From the NCBI RefSeq assembly GCF_000805455.1, contig NZ_JSUS01000071.1, positions 434,001-498,000 on the forward strand: 64,000 nt of DNA. The letters are read 5' to 3'. A program made the translations under genes and the position numbers. Source of the DNA: Acinetobacter sp. A47. GTDB taxonomy: Bacteria; Pseudomonadota; Gammaproteobacteria; Pseudomonadales; Moraxellaceae. Shown here piece after piece: positions 18,577-28,562 of the stretch. The first letter of the stretch is position 1. Every line of letters begins with the position of its first letter. Below the pieces are notes generated by a model that made no database searches, had not been told where the DNA came from, and worked only from the letters and a program-made list of their open reading frames with translations.

Positions 18577-19194
18577 TCAATAAAACACATTGAGCGGAGA
18601 AATTAACCAACATATCAACAATATATTGAAGACTATGGTACAGAAATAAATCTTGCGAAACGGTTGTTTTTGTGTTTTATGTCTCAGTTTTTGCTGGGCC
18701 AGCCAGGCAGCGCACCATCCGCCCAAAGCATCTACAATATGCAGGGTCTGTTCCGGAATACGCCGGTTGCCCAGTTGTGCCGCTTCTTTATCCTGAGCAT
18801 AAAGCCAATAGCTGAGCACATTCATCAGGCTGACAAATAACAAGGTATATGGCGGCAGCAATTTACTGAAACTGCCGATCACCATAAAGACAATATAGAT
18901 CACAATTGCAATCTGCATGGCCGACCAGCGCTGAACGCCTGCTGGCTTGACCGGTCTGGCTTTATGCTCAAATACCTGCGATGCCTTTAAATACACGGCT
19001 TGCTGAGCGCGGTAACGACCGCGCTCATCCAGTATGACCCCATATTCCAGCGCGCAGCCGATAATCGGCCGCGGACCTGTACGGGCAAAGTCTTTAATGT
19101 GAATAAAAACACGTTGTTTTTGCGAGTCATTGGGCTGGATAAAGCCATAACCTTTTTCGTCAAACCATTCCACTAAACGGCCTTGATCGCGCAT
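18577..19194 (-). CDS. Cold-shock domain + DUF1294 membrane protein
   Basis: 205 residues. Residues 1-65 are a cold-shock fold (G-R-L-V-E-W-F-D-E-K-G-Y-G-F-I and V-F-I-H-I-K-D-F). Residues about 95-205 are a DUF1294 module with several membrane segments and the D-K-x-x-A signature before R-R-I-P-E. This domain pairing is common in gammaproteobacteria, but its role is unknown. It begins nine bases after the homoserine kinase stop and shares its transcript. Confidence 0.88.
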   Translation of the reverse strand: MRDQGRLVEWFDEKGYGFIQPNDSQKQRVFIHIKDFARTGPRPIIGCALEYGVILDERGRYRAQQAVYLKASQVFEHKARPVKPAGVQRWSAMQIAIVIYIVFMVIGSFSKLLPPYTLLFVSLMNVLSYWLYAQDKEAAQLGNRRIPEQTLHIVDALGGWCAAWLAQQKLRHKTQKQPFRKIYFCTIVFNILLICWLISPLNVFY

Positions 19195-19203
19195 GATAAG
19201 TTC

Positions 19204-20154
19204 CTAAGCTGTGATGCGTTGTAAACGGTCTTGCAACATCATGCGCATTTCCAGTGGATCTTTTTGCAAGATATCATCACCGGTACGGCCCTGCTCGGCA
19301 TTTTTCTGTGCCACCTGCAAACGCATGCTCCAGAAACGGCAGGCCGCCATCGCCAGGAAAATATTCAGGCAGGCCAACTCGTCTGCGGTCAGTGGACGAA
19401 TGCTTTGATAGGCAGCAAGAAAGGCATCGGCCTTGGCCTGATCCAGATGGGCTTGCGGATAGGCGGTACAGAAGTCATTGATGCTGATTGCAATATCAAA
19501 TAACCATTCGTCCTGATTCAATTCATAAAAATCAAGGATGCCCTGCAACTGATCGCCTTCAAACAAGGTATTGTCTCTAAACAGATCTGAATGAATAAAA
19601 CCGGCAGGACGGTCTGGATGTTGCCGGGTAATCTGTGCAAACTGCTGAAAAACCTGTGCCAGTAAAGCCTGGTCTTCGGCATTCATTTGTGGCTTAAGCT
19701 GTGCAGCCACATCCGACCAGTATTGATGATTCCGGTTAAAATCTCGTTGCAAAGGGAAATCCTGCAAGGCCAGATGCAATCTTGCCTGTGCCTGTGCTAT
19801 CGCCTGAACTTGTACAATGCTGGCATCTTCAGGATGTTCTCCCATCAGGCGCGGTGCAATTTGTGCCGGCTTATCGGCAATGCTGTGAATCGCCTGCCCA
19901 CTATGCTTTAACGGCACCGCTACAGGCACACCGGCCTGACCCAGACAGTCCAGCACAGGTACCAGTTCTCCTGCCCCTTCAGCATCTAACTCTTCAAACA
20001 CCGTTAAAACATAGTGTTGCTGTGATTGATCCACCAAAAAATAATTGGTGTTCTGAATACCGCCTTGGATTGGAATCAGCTCAATCACTGCCAGCCCATA
20101 GGGTTCGGCAAAGGCTTGAACTTCTTCTAAACTCAACGGGGTATAAACCGACAT
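19204..20154 (-). CDS. thrB: Homoserine kinase, APH-fold type (ThrB2-like)
   Basis: 316 residues from the ATG at 20154, preceded by GCAGG; earlier in-frame codons have no ribosome site. The kinase fold is of the aminoglycoside-phosphotransferase kind: nucleotide loop G-G-I-Q-N-T-N-Y, catalytic loop H-S-D-L-F-R-D-N and metal motif I-L-D-F-Y-E. These match the homoserine kinase of Pseudomonas and Acinetobacter rather than the GHMP-type ThrB of enterics. It phosphorylates homoserine on the way to threonine. It is divergent from hisF. Confidence 0.88.
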   Translation of the reverse strand: MSVYTPLSLEEVQAFAEPYGLAVIELIPIQGGIQNTNYFLVDQSQQHYVLTVFEELDAEGAGELVPVLDCLGQAGVPVAVPLKHSGQAIHSIADKPAQIAPRLMGEHPEDASIVQVQAIAQAQARLHLALQDFPLQRDFNRNHQYWSDVAAQLKPQMNAEDQALLAQVFQQFAQITRQHPDRPAGFIHSDLFRDNTLFEGDQLQGILDFYELNQDEWLFDIAISINDFCTAYPQAHLDQAKADAFLAAYQSIRPLTADELACLNIFLAMAACRFWSMRLQVAQKNAEQGRTGDDILQKDPLEMRMMLQDRLQRITA

Positions 20155-20255
20155 GGAAAACCTGCAAAAAATAGCTGTGAAGTTTGATAGAATACCTGTT
20201 CCCTCCATGAAGGTGTAGCACCCCTTTCTTTATTGGCGATTTTTTGGAAAATTTT

Positions 20256-21014
20256 ATGCTCGCAAAACGTATTATCCCTTGCTTAGATGTTGATAATGGT
20301 CGAGTCGTCAAAGGCGTTCAATTCCTTGATATTCGTGATGCAGGTGACCCGGTCGAGGTGGCGCGTCGTTATAACGAACAAGGTGCCGATGAAATCACCT
20401 TTTTAGATATTACTGCTACCCATCATGGACGCGACACCACGTATCGTACCGTAGAGCGTATGGCCGAAAGCGTGTTTGTACCGTTAACGGTCGGTGGTGG
20501 TGTCCGTAAAGTGGAAGATATCCGTTTATTGCTGAATGCCGGTGCCGATAAAGTCAGTATTAACTCGGCAGCGGTATTTACCCCCGAATTTGTGCAGGAA
20601 GCCTCACAGCGTTTTGGTGCTCAATGTATCGTGGTGGCGATTGATGCCAAAAAAACCGGCGAGAACAAGTGGGAAATATTCACCCACGGTGGCCGTAAAC
20701 CGACCGGCATCGACGCGATTGAGTGGGCCGTAAAAATGGCTGACTTTGGTGCAGGCGAACTGCTGATTACCAGCATGGATGCCGATGGAACCAAAGCAGG
20801 CTATGACCTTGCCCTGATGCGCCAGATTAACGACCGTGTCAATATTCCCACCATCGCCTCTGGCGGCGTAGGCAATTTACAGCATCTGGCCGATGGTATT
20901 TTAAAAGGCGGTGCCGATGCGGTACTGGCAGCGTCCATTTTCCACTTTGGCCAGCATACCATTCCGGAAGCCAAACAATACCTTGCAGCACAAGGCATTG
21001 AAATGCGTCTCTGA
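20256..21014 (+). CDS. hisF: HisF, cyclase subunit of imidazole glycerol phosphate synthase
   Basis: 252 residues of a TIM barrel starting [13 protein letters not shown]. Asp11 and the Asp in V-V-A-I-D-A-K are the catalytic pair; phosphate loops G-G-G-V-R and A-S-G-G-V are present. A TTG 12 bases upstream is in frame, but GGA before the ATG favours 20256. It works with HisH, encoded at 12.2 kb. Confidence 0.97.
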   Translation: MLAKRIIPCLDVDNGRVVKGVQFLDIRDAGDPVEVARRYNEQGADEITFLDITATHHGRDTTYRTVERMAESVFVPLTVGGGVRKVEDIRLLLNAGADKVSINSAAVFTPEFVQEASQRFGAQCIVVAIDAKKTGENKWEIFTHGGRKPTGIDAIEWAVKMADFGAGELLITSMDADGTKAGYDLALMRQINDRVNIPTIASGGVGNLQHLADGILKGGADAVLAASIFHFGQHTIPEAKQYLAAQGIEMRL

Positions 21015-21035
21015 TTGATCCCCGATACAGAAATG

Positions 21036-21060
21036 AACCTCTCAGATGAGAGGTTTTTTT
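21036..21060 (+). terminator. Intrinsic terminator of hisF
   Basis: Stem AACCTCTC / GAGAGGTT has a four-base loop and seven T, 22 bases after the stop. Confidence 0.9.
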
Positions 21061-21081
21061 ATTGAAAGCTTTTTTGCAGGC

Positions 21082-21106
21082 AAAAAAAAACCTTGCCAGG
21101 CAAGGT
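21082..21106 (-). terminator. Leftward terminator, probably for the fatty-acid-hydroxylase-like gene
   Basis: Stem ACCTTGCC / GGCAAGGT with a minimal loop is followed by nine T when read leftwards. The nearest upstream leftward gene ends at 21310, which would leave a 3' leader of about 200 bases. Confidence 0.65.
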
Positions 21107-21309
21107 AGAGAAATTGCGTTATACAACGCCAGAGGGTAAAAGATGCATCTGTATTTCGGGCAAAATAAATAACCGAATATTTGGCCCGAGCTCAATGAGC
21201 GCTTCAGTCTATCGAAATATTGACATTAAAAATCAGTTTTATTGACTATCTGCAACATGTTGCCCTGCTGTTCAATGCAGATGGCCCGCGTTGCGCAGCG
21301 AGGTTCAAT

Positions 21310-21963
21310 TTAAGCCACCGCTTCCTGCTGCTGCACTGTTTCAGGTGCATCCGTCACAGAAGCAACCCGTTTAGGCTGTTGTTCTACCCATTTCACAGGA
21401 AAAACAGCTTCAACAGCTTGGGTCAGGACCTGAGACAATACTGCTGGCAATGGCAGCCCCAGCGGATTGGCCTCTTTTAAATCTGCAGATGAGACCACAC
21501 GGGTTCCCATCACATAATCAAACCATGGCCGGGTCACACACCAGTTGGCATCCTGATTGGAATTCATATGATGATCATAATGCCAGGGAATGGTTCGTCT
21601 GGCCCAATCGGGTTCCAGATGTGCACGGCGATGCACATAGTAATAATTGCCTGCACTATACAGCGCGGCCAGAGCCATGCCCTTGGAAACAGGATAAAAC
21701 GCGATACTCGCCACGCCAGCGACCGCGGCCAGCGACATGATCTCGTTACGTGTACGCCAATGGGCCACACCTTCTACATAACAATCATCCGAGAATTGCT
21801 GCTTGCGCACTTCACGATGATGCGCCCAGTGTGATTCCATGCTTTTGGGCACAGGACTATAGCGTGGCTGGCCCGGACGATGTACACCGTGCAAAATATA
21901 CTTATGTGCAAACCATTCAAATGCATTGGCCATCGCCAACCCTGCAATAAATCCCTTGATCAT
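21310..21963 (-). CDS. Fatty acid hydroxylase / sterol desaturase superfamily membrane protein
   Basis: 217 residues from the ATG at 21963, which follows GGAGG at the right distance. The histidine clusters of the di-iron family are present: H-K-Y-I-L-H-G, H-W-A-H-H-R, H-R-R-A-H and W-H-Y-D-H-H-M, among three or four hydrophobic segments. It should be an inner-membrane di-iron oxygenase acting on a lipid; the substrate is unknown. The last 35 residues are polar and variable. It is divergent from an AraC-type regulator that may control it. Confidence 0.85.
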   Translation of the reverse strand: MIKGFIAGLAMANAFEWFAHKYILHGVHRPGQPRYSPVPKSMESHWAHHREVRKQQFSDDCYVEGVAHWRTRNEIMSLAAVAGVASIAFYPVSKGMALAALYSAGNYYYVHRRAHLEPDWARRTIPWHYDHHMNSNQDANWCVTRPWFDYVMGTRVVSSADLKEANPLGLPLPAVLSQVLTQAVEAVFPVKWVEQQPKRVASVTDAPETVQQQEAVA

Positions 21964-22078
21964 GGATTCCTCCACATGTTGCCTTATTTTTATTCAGGAT
22001 ATAAATTTTTATAGGCGAAGTATTGACGATACGCTATAGTTATATTGACAAAACACGACAAGATCACAGGCGGACAGG

Positions 22079-23086
22079 ATGTCGCAATTCAGGCACTATG
22101 CAGGCTCTGTTTTTGGTGGTTTGGGACATTTATTAACGGCTTACTGCGAGGCCAAAAACCTTCCCGTTCCCGAACAGCTCCAACGTATTCAACATCAGGA
22201 GCGCTTTGACTATGTGATCTGGCGCGACCTGCTGGAACAGCTTTATCAATTACAGCCCAGAACAGGACTGGGGCTGGAGATTGCCGAATATGTGCAACCC
22301 AAACATCTGGGCATTATTGCCTATCTGGCCCTGTCCTGTGAAAACCTGGGCGAAGCCTTAGCGCGTTATCATGACTTTCACCGCCTGATCTATGATGGCA
22401 GTCCCCTAGTGGTCGAATTCAGTCCTCCCTATGCCTCGATCCGCTGGGAAGCCCCCGAACCGCATCCGACCCAGTTAACCGATGAAATCGCCATTGCCCT
22501 GATGGTGCAGTTCCTGAAACTGTTTATGTCCAAAGATAGCGTGCATTTGCATGAAGTGCATTTCATCAATGCCGCCCCAAAACAGACCGGCATTTATGAG
22601 CAGTATTTCCGTTGCAAGGTACGCTTTGGCCAGCCCAAAACACAACTGCTATTGCCGGTCAGCGAAGCCTTGAAACCGCTCAAGACCGGCGACCATACCT
22701 TGCAGCAATTGCTGCTACAGCAAGCACAGGCGCTACTGGATCAGTTGCCAAACTCTACCCAGCTTGATCAGCGCTTACAGCATGCCATTCTGACCGGCCT
22801 GCAAAAAAACCAATACCAGCTCGATGTGATCGCCGAAAAACTCGGTCTTTCGGTACGCCAGTTGCAGCGTCATTTACAACAACAAGGCACCACTTTTCAG
22901 CAGCGGGTACAACAGGTCCGCTTTATGCTGGCGACTGAATATCTCAAAGATCCGCATCTGAGTTTGCAGGAAATCGCGCTACTGCTGTGCTATTCAGAAC
23001 AAAGCGCATTTCAGCGGGCTTTCAAGCTCTGGACAGGTCAAACCCCGCAACAGTGGCGAAACAACAACACAACTTACAATTCTTAA
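22079..23086 (+). CDS. AraC-family transcriptional regulator (Arabinose_bd type)
   Basis: 335 residues. Residues about 15-200 match the N-terminal ligand domain of the OruR/ArgR-like group (G-L-E-I-A-E-Y-V-Q-P-K-H-L-G-I-I-A-Y). Residues about 235-330 hold two helix-turn-helix units (S-V-R-Q-L-Q-R-H-L and I-A-L-L-L-C-Y-S-E-Q-S-A-F-Q-R-A-F). It is divergent from the hydroxylase-fold gene, with 115 bases between the starts, the usual layout for a local activator. The ligand is unknown. Confidence 0.9.
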   Translation: MSQFRHYAGSVFGGLGHLLTAYCEAKNLPVPEQLQRIQHQERFDYVIWRDLLEQLYQLQPRTGLGLEIAEYVQPKHLGIIAYLALSCENLGEALARYHDFHRLIYDGSPLVVEFSPPYASIRWEAPEPHPTQLTDEIAIALMVQFLKLFMSKDSVHLHEVHFINAAPKQTGIYEQYFRCKVRFGQPKTQLLLPVSEALKPLKTGDHTLQQLLLQQAQALLDQLPNSTQLDQRLQHAILTGLQKNQYQLDVIAEKLGLSVRQLQRHLQQQGTTFQQRVQQVRFMLATEYLKDPHLSLQEIALLLCYSEQSAFQRAFKLWTGQTPQQWRNNNTTYNS

Positions 23087-23162
23087 TAAAACTATTCAGG
23101 AACTAACGGTTTCACAACTGATCGTTTTCATTGCACGTTTTATACAAGAGCCTATATACCTT

Positions 23163-23178
23163 TGTGAATCGTTTCACA
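23163..23178. promoter_or_regulatory. CRP/Vfr-type binding site upstream of aqpZ
   Basis: TGTGAATCGTTTCACA contains both half-sites of the CRP consensus exactly (TGTGA, six bases, TCACA) and is a perfect 6+4+6 palindrome. It lies 85 bases before the aqpZ start. The match is direct; control by cAMP-CRP is inferred. Confidence 0.65.
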
Positions 23179-23262
23179 CTTTTTCATAAGGTTTAAACAT
23201 ATCCAGCATAAGTTTTTGGATGTTTGCTTTTTTATTTTTTTAAGACTTGTTTGGTGATAACA

Positions 23263-23952
23263 ATGAACAAATATCTAGCAGAATTTCTTGGTACCTTTTG
23301 GCTTGTTTTTGGTGGTTGTGGTAGTGCAGTGCTTGCAGCAGCATTTCCAGAGCTTGGGATCGGCTTTCTTGGTGTAGCACTTGCCTTTGGTTTGACTGTT
23401 TTAACCGGTGCCTATGCATTTGGCCATATTTCAGGTGGTCACTTTAACCCTGCTGTCAGTGTAGGTTTATGGGTTGGCGGCCGTTTTGATGCCAAAGATC
23501 TGGTGCCTTATATTATTTCCCAGGTCATCGGTGGTGCACTTGCGGCATTTGTGCTGTACATCATTGTGCAGGGTCAGGCAGGCTTTGCCGGTACCGGTGG
23601 TTTCGCGACCAACGGTTATGGCGAGCTTTCTCCAAACCACTTTTCTGTGGCATCTGCTTTCCTGATTGAAGTAGTGCTTACAGCTTTCTTCCTGATCGTG
23701 ATCATGGGGGCAACCGACCGCCGTGCACCTGCCGGCTTTGCACCAATAGCGATTGGTCTGGCCCTGACCCTGATCCACCTGATCAGTATTCCTGTTACCA
23801 ATACTTCAGTAAACCCTGCACGTAGTACCGCAGTGGCTTTGTTTGCTGAAACTGCGGCGCTTAGCCAGTTGTGGTTATTCTGGGTTGCGCCAATCCTTGG
23901 TGCCATCATCGGTGCGGTGATCTATAAAGTCGTGGGCAGCGAGAAAAACTAA
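23263..23952 (+). CDS. aqpZ: Aquaporin Z
   Basis: 229 residues from the ATG at 23263, preceded by GGTGA; an open frame extends further upstream without support. There are six membrane segments and the two half-helix motifs, H-F-N-P-A-V-S-V-G and S-V-N-P-A-R-S. The arginine after the second NPA, with the narrow-pore residues expected of AqpZ, points to a water channel rather than a glycerol facilitator. It stands alone between a CRP-type site and a strong terminator. Confidence 0.95.
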   Translation: MNKYLAEFLGTFWLVFGGCGSAVLAAAFPELGIGFLGVALAFGLTVLTGAYAFGHISGGHFNPAVSVGLWVGGRFDAKDLVPYIISQVIGGALAAFVLYIIVQGQAGFAGTGGFATNGYGELSPNHFSVASAFLIEVVLTAFFLIVIMGATDRRAPAGFAPIAIGLALTLIHLISIPVTNTSVNPARSTAVALFAETAALSQLWLFWVAPILGAIIGAVIYKVVGSEKN

Positions 23953-23968
23953 GCACACTACCCCACAT

Positions 23969-23999
23969 AAAAAAACAGCCGCTAGCGGCTGTTTTTTTA
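23969..23999. terminator. Bidirectional terminator between aqpZ and the convergent 80-residue gene
   Basis: Stem AACAGCCGC / GCGGCTGTT with TA centre is flanked by A and T runs. It abuts the stop of the convergent gene. Confidence 0.9.
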
Positions 24000-24242
24000 T
24001 TACAGGAATGGATTTTCAACCTCCTGCTCCTGCTGGCGTTCAATCTGTTCGGGCAATGGCTGTTTCTCCAGGGCCGCCACCACCTCATTCACAAAGCTCT
24101 GCAAGGCCTTGGCGGTTTTTAAACCTGCCTGATCTTTGGTGATTTGCAGGTTGCCATACAGGCTGACACAGTCGACCTGATTTTCCAGCGTCAGGTCATA
24201 AATCGCTGATGACTCATCACCATGTTCAAAAGGCTTAAACAT
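24000..24242 (-). CDS. Small hypothetical protein
   Basis: 80 residues, acidic, soluble, with no membrane segment. The reading frame is credible: a GAGGGA ribosome site stands before the ATG, and a terminator sits directly after the stop. The C-terminal third is rich in Gln and Glu. I do not recognise the family. The nuclease gene lies upstream in the same direction, 67 bases away, so co-transcription is possible. Confidence 0.65.
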   Translation of the reverse strand: MFKPFEHGDESSAIYDLTLENQVDCVSLYGNLQITKDQAGLKTAKALQSFVNEVVAALEKQPLPEQIERQQEQEVENPFL

Positions 24243-24309
24243 TTTTCCCTCTCGTTATTGTTGTCTCATACACAACATGAGCCAAGCACTGCAGCTTTGC
24301 AAGTATTTC

Positions 24310-25383
24310 TTAGCGCAACATTTGTAAGAAATACTGTACCAGGGCATTGACCAGTTGCTGAATGAGTGCCTGTTTGGTCTCTTCATCAATCTGCGGGAAT
24401 TTGCTGTCCGCAACCGCACCGGATTGTGAATTAAATTGACGTTGCTGCGCCTGAATGGCATCAGTCTTGGCCTCTTCTGCACATTGGCTTTGCCCATCCC
24501 AATGTGAATAGCTGATGTCCTTATTTGGCTTCACCTGTTGTGCTGACAAGGGAAGCTGATAAACATTACGTTTCTGCTGTTCGGTCAATTGCGGGAACAA
24601 GTTGATCCCGAGTTTTTCTTCCAGATAGCAAACGCTCACCACTTTAACCTGAAGCGAATTGTTATTCGGGGCGTAGTACGCACCAATAATGCCCTGCTTC
24701 GGCAAATATACCGCTTTATAGACAGCCGTCGGGACAATCACCCCTTTACCAATGGTTTTCAGGCGCTTGCCCTCAAATACCGGTCCGGTCAGCACATAGG
24801 CATCTTTATGCTGTTTGGTGACCATGGAACGCACCGCTTCTTCCAGTTTACGCCAGACTTCCTGATTGTTCTTGGGTGCTTGCGGTACCATATTGGCCAG
24901 GGAGAAACTGTCATACTGTGCAGCAGTGGTACTCATATCCCCGTTCGGTGCCATATGCCCCCGGTCATAGCCCGAACCGCGATAGTCCGATAACAGGGCG
25001 CGGTGGGCCAGTTGTACCCGGGTTTCTTCGTGGAAATTATCTTCACGTTTGATTTTGACACTTAAACGTTCCGGCGTGAGATATTCAGCTGACCAGAGCG
25101 GTGTTTTGGAGATGCCCGAATACATCACATTGAAGTCATTAAAACACAGGGCGTAGCTGTCTTTTTTCAGGCTGTCCTTGCTTAATAACGGCGGGACATC
25201 ACGATAGAACTGCTTTAGGCAACCGCTGTGACTGGACTGAAACGGGATCAGTTTTGAAATCTTTTCATTGCCAAATGCAATCGCAAAACTTCCCGTTGCG
25301 ACCACAGCCAGCATAATCTTTCCAACATTCTGGCTCAAAAAAGCAAATGGTGATTTTCCCTTTCTGGTTGGTTTCTTCGCCAT
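24310..25383 (-). CDS. DNA/RNA non-specific endonuclease (NucA/NucG family), exported or membrane-anchored
   Basis: 357 residues. A hydrophobic segment at about 18-35 after a basic start is a signal or anchor. The central domain (about 85-270) carries the family motif Y-D-R-G-H-M-A-P with the general base His143, and the metal-binding Asn in the A-N-M-V-P-Q and N-N-Q-E-V-W stretch. The C-terminal 80 residues are Gln-rich. These enzymes degrade DNA and RNA outside the cytoplasm, for nutrition or competition. No immunity gene is obvious, which fits an exported scavenging nuclease. Confidence 0.88.
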   Translation of the reverse strand: MAKKPTRKGKSPFAFLSQNVGKIMLAVVATGSFAIAFGNEKISKLIPFQSSHSGCLKQFYRDVPPLLSKDSLKKDSYALCFNDFNVMYSGISKTPLWSAEYLTPERLSVKIKREDNFHEETRVQLAHRALLSDYRGSGYDRGHMAPNGDMSTTAAQYDSFSLANMVPQAPKNNQEVWRKLEEAVRSMVTKQHKDAYVLTGPVFEGKRLKTIGKGVIVPTAVYKAVYLPKQGIIGAYYAPNNNSLQVKVVSVCYLEEKLGINLFPQLTEQQKRNVYQLPLSAQQVKPNKDISYSHWDGQSQCAEEAKTDAIQAQQRQFNSQSGAVADSKFPQIDEETKQALIQQLVNALVQYFLQMLR

Positions 25384-25501
25384 AACTACATCAAAATCAA
25401 TACGAACAGGAAGCTTAACAACTCAAAAGCCCGCTGTATATTGAGTTTCAGCCCAGAGCGACACTTTATGTCGCAATTATGTACACTTGCACGACAGACA
25501 A

Positions 25502-25528
25502 CAAAAAAGGCACTTTAAAGTGCCTTTT
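25502..25528. terminator. Terminator of kup
   Basis: Stem AAAGGCACTTT / AAAGTGCCTTT is a perfect palindrome with A/T flanks, 14 bases past the kup stop. Confidence 0.85.
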
Positions 25529-25541
25529 AGGTAGTTTCGAG

Positions 25542-27422
25542 CTAAATCTCAATCTGGCTACCCAGTTCGACCACACGGTTGGTCGGGATCTGGTAAAAAT
25601 CACTCACCGGACTGGTATTACGCTGCATCGAGATAAACAGCTTTTCACGCCAAGGCGACATGCCATCACCCACCGTATGCACAATACGGTCTCGTGAAAT
25701 AAAGAAGCTCATCTGCATCATATCAAATTCAAAATCGAGCTGTTTATAGGCCTGTTCCAGCGCGCTCGGGATATTGGGCTGGTCCTTGAAGCCATAATAG
25801 ACATAGATACGATAAAAATGCTCGTCCAGCTTTTCTATTTTCAGGCGATCGGCATCGGCCACATACGGAATATCCTGCGTATACACCGTCAACATGACAT
25901 TGCGCTCATGCAGCACCTTATTGTGCTTGATGTTATGTAACATCGCATGCGGCACAATATTCGGGGTACCGGTCAGGAAAATCGCTTCGCCTGGCACAAA
26001 ATGGGTTTCCTTGCTCATGCCAATACTTTTAATAAACAATTCAATCGGCAAGGCATTGGTTTCCATACGGGTATACACGATTTCACGGCCACGTTTCCAG
26101 GTCATTAAAATACTATATACCACCACACCGATCAGGATCGGCACCCAGCCGCCTGAAAGGATTTTTAAGGAGGTCGATCCCACGAAAATCAAATCGATAA
26201 ACAGGAAAGGACCGGCAAATAACGCCACTTTCCATAACGGCCAGCGCCACACCCCATAGGCCAGCGTCGAAATCAGGATGGTACCGCAGAGCATGGTCAT
26301 GGTCACGGCGACCCCATAGGCACTGGCCAGTTCGGCACTGCTTTCAAACAGTAGAATCAGGATCACCACCGAGATAAACAACACCCAGTTAATGAAAGGC
26401 AAATAGATCTGGCCCTGCTCTACATCCGAAGTATGGTGTACGGTTAAGCGCGGCAGATAGCGTAACTGCATCGCCTGATTGGCCATCGAGAACACACCGG
26501 TAATCACGGCCTGAGAGGCAATCACTGCTGCGGCAGTAGCCAGTCCGATCATCGGGAATAAGGCCCAGTCAGGAACCAGCAGGTAGAACGGGTTTTCAAT
26601 CGCTTTGGCATCACGTAACAGTAACGCGCCCTGCCCGGCATAGTTAAGCAGCAAGCACGGCAACACTACGATAAACCAGGCCAGCTTGATCGGCATACGT
26701 CCAAAATGGCCCATATCGGCATACAGGGCTTCTCCACCGGTCATGGTCAGGATCACCGCTCCCATGGTAATAAAAGCGACTGTCGGCTGGTCATAAATAA
26801 AATGCAGCGCCCAGTAGGGATTGACCATCATCAGCACATAAGGAGTCTGGATAATACTCCACAGACCAATCAGGCCAATAGACACAAACCACAGCAAAGT
26901 AATCGGGCCAAAGAATTTACCCATGGTGGCGGTACCATGGCGTTGCACCAGAAATAGCGCCGTTAAAATTCCGAGCGCAATCGGAACCAGCCAGCGGTCT
27001 AAAGCTGGCGTCACCAGGCTGAGGCCTTCAATTGCAGACAGAACCGAAATGGCCGGTGTGATAATGCCATCACCAAAGAATAGCGATGCCCCGATAAAAC
27101 CGAGTGCGATCAGAAAGATTTTATTCTTGTTACTAAACACGGTAGAGCGCAGGTTCAATGCCAGCAGGGACATGATCCCGCCTTCACCATTGTTGTCTGC
27201 ACGCATGATCATCGAGACATATTTAAAACTGATGGTCAGGTTCATGCACCAGAAGATCAGTGACAGGATGCCGAGGATTGAACCCTCACTGATATCCACA
27301 TGTCCTGTGACAAAGCATTGCCGTATCGCATAGAGCGGACTGGTCCCAATGTCTCCAAATACCACCCCTAATGCTGCCAGCGTCATTGCGGGCAATGCGG
27401 CTTTTTTTGCAGTACTTTGCAT
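25542..27422 (-). CDS. kup: Kup, potassium uptake permease
   Basis: 626 residues, the usual length. Twelve membrane segments lie in the first 440 residues, opening with [16 protein letters not shown], the family hallmark. The hydrophilic C-terminal 180 residues form the cytoplasmic domain. Kup takes up K+ with protons at low pH or low potassium. The gene is monocistronic, ends at a terminator and is divergent from tRNA-Ser. Confidence 0.96.
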   Translation of the reverse strand: MQSTAKKAALPAMTLAALGVVFGDIGTSPLYAIRQCFVTGHVDISEGSILGILSLIFWCMNLTISFKYVSMIMRADNNGEGGIMSLLALNLRSTVFSNKNKIFLIALGFIGASLFFGDGIITPAISVLSAIEGLSLVTPALDRWLVPIALGILTALFLVQRHGTATMGKFFGPITLLWFVSIGLIGLWSIIQTPYVLMMVNPYWALHFIYDQPTVAFITMGAVILTMTGGEALYADMGHFGRMPIKLAWFIVVLPCLLLNYAGQGALLLRDAKAIENPFYLLVPDWALFPMIGLATAAAVIASQAVITGVFSMANQAMQLRYLPRLTVHHTSDVEQGQIYLPFINWVLFISVVILILLFESSAELASAYGVAVTMTMLCGTILISTLAYGVWRWPLWKVALFAGPFLFIDLIFVGSTSLKILSGGWVPILIGVVVYSILMTWKRGREIVYTRMETNALPIELFIKSIGMSKETHFVPGEAIFLTGTPNIVPHAMLHNIKHNKVLHERNVMLTVYTQDIPYVADADRLKIEKLDEHFYRIYVYYGFKDQPNIPSALEQAYKQLDFEFDMMQMSFFISRDRIVHTVGDGMSPWREKLFISMQRNTSPVSDFYQIPTNRVVELGSQIEI

Positions 27423-27547
27423 ATTATGTCGTCTTCAAACTAGAACGTTATATGGCGCAATCTTATCACTAGCCAAAAAGTTTTTCTGCAAATCTGTTCA
27501 ACTACGACTTGGCAGCCCGCATTTTTTTGGTTACTATCGCACACCTT

Positions 27548-27637
27548 GGTGAGGTGTCCGAGTGGCTGAAGGAGCACGCCTGGAAAGTGTGTATACGTTT
27601 GCGCGTATCGAGGGTTCGAATCCCTCTCTCACCGCCA
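27548..27637 (+). tRNA. tRNA-Ser (anticodon GGA)
   Basis: 90 bases with the long variable arm of class II tRNAs. The acceptor arm is GGTGAGG, the anticodon loop reads CTGGAAA with anticodon GGA, the T-loop is TTCGAAT, and CCA is encoded at the 3' end. It marks the left border of the restriction-modification islet. Confidence 0.97.
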
Positions 27638-28067
27638 GAATTTTGATTTATGCAATTTATTTACTTAGTAGAAAAAATAATTAGAATAACTATTTAGCCA
27701 AGCTCAATGAATGTTTTTGAGTATATAAAGATATCATCCAAAGTATAGACAATAAATATTTTTAACTACCCTATGAAACCTTCAAAGAACCGATTGAAAT
27801 CTTAGTAAGTCGTTCTGTCGTATATAAATAATATTTAAACTGCATGCAGTAATTTTGGATTAGTTTTTCCGATCATTTAATTAATTCATATGCTGAAAGA
27901 AAATTCCTAAAATATACCCTTTTATAAAAATTTTACGCTATTTGGCTTTTAAGGCAACATTTGAAGTACTTTTGATTCAGTAATGTTATTTTTTAAGCTT
28001 TATTAGCGTTCAATATTTAAACTATAAAAATATTAATAATTCCTAGATAATTACAGAATTAATTTTT
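27638..28067. other. AT-rich non-coding stretch, left edge of the restriction-modification islet
   Basis: 430 bases of very AT-rich sequence with stops in all frames. I see no gene, tRNA-end repeat or integrase remnant. The vsr promoter should lie in its right half. Composition changes sharply after the tRNA-Ser end, which suggests the islet begins here. Confidence 0.5.
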
Positions 28068-28529
28068 ATGACAGATATAGTAGATAGCTATAAACGTAGC
28101 TTAATGATGGCTGGGATTAAAGGGCGCAATACAAAACCTGAATTGCTTGTCCGCAGTTTACTTCATAAAAAGGGATTTCGTTTCCGTCTCCATGTCAAGG
28201 ATCTGCCAGGAAAACCTGATATAGTTTTACCAAAATATAAAGCTGTAATTTTTATTCATGGGTGTTTCTGGCATGGCCATCAAGATTGTCGTCTTTTCAA
28301 GTTACCAGCAACACGGACCGAATTCTGGAGAGAAAAAATTTGCCGTAATCGGGCCAATGACCACAGAGTAGTAGGTCTTCTACTAACAAGTAAATGGAGA
28401 GTCTGTATTATCTGGGAATGCAGTATCCGTAGAGCCAGAAAAGACCCAGCGAAATTAGTTAATACTATTACCGAATGGCTTACAGGAAATGAACAATTGC
28501 TTGAAATCAGAGAAGAACCTCAATTATAA
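28068..28529 (+). CDS. vsr: Vsr, very short patch repair endonuclease
   Basis: 153 residues, about the E. coli length. Key residues stand where expected: Glu25 in T-K-P-E, the metal-binding Asp51 in G-K-P-D-I-V-L-P, and His69/His71 in F-W-H-G-H. Vsr nicks beside T:G mismatches that arise when 5-methylcytosine in CC(A/T)GG deaminates, and starts repair to C:G. It is convergent with the restriction gene, 33 bases between the stops. Presence beside a Dcm-like methyltransferase gives it a clear task. Confidence 0.95.
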   Translation: MTDIVDSYKRSLMMAGIKGRNTKPELLVRSLLHKKGFRFRLHVKDLPGKPDIVLPKYKAVIFIHGCFWHGHQDCRLFKLPATRTEFWREKICRNRANDHRVVGLLLTSKWRVCIIWECSIRRARKDPAKLVNTITEWLTGNEQLLEIREEPQL

Positions 28530-28562
28530 AGGGATTCTTCACTGTATAAATTATGAATTCCA

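Noticed and set aside
27773-27836. Short frame reading like a protein end (P-Y-E-T-F-K-E-P-I-E-I-L-V-S-R-S) after tRNA-Ser
   Set aside because: Only about 20 codons between stops; suggestive but too short to call a gene remnant.
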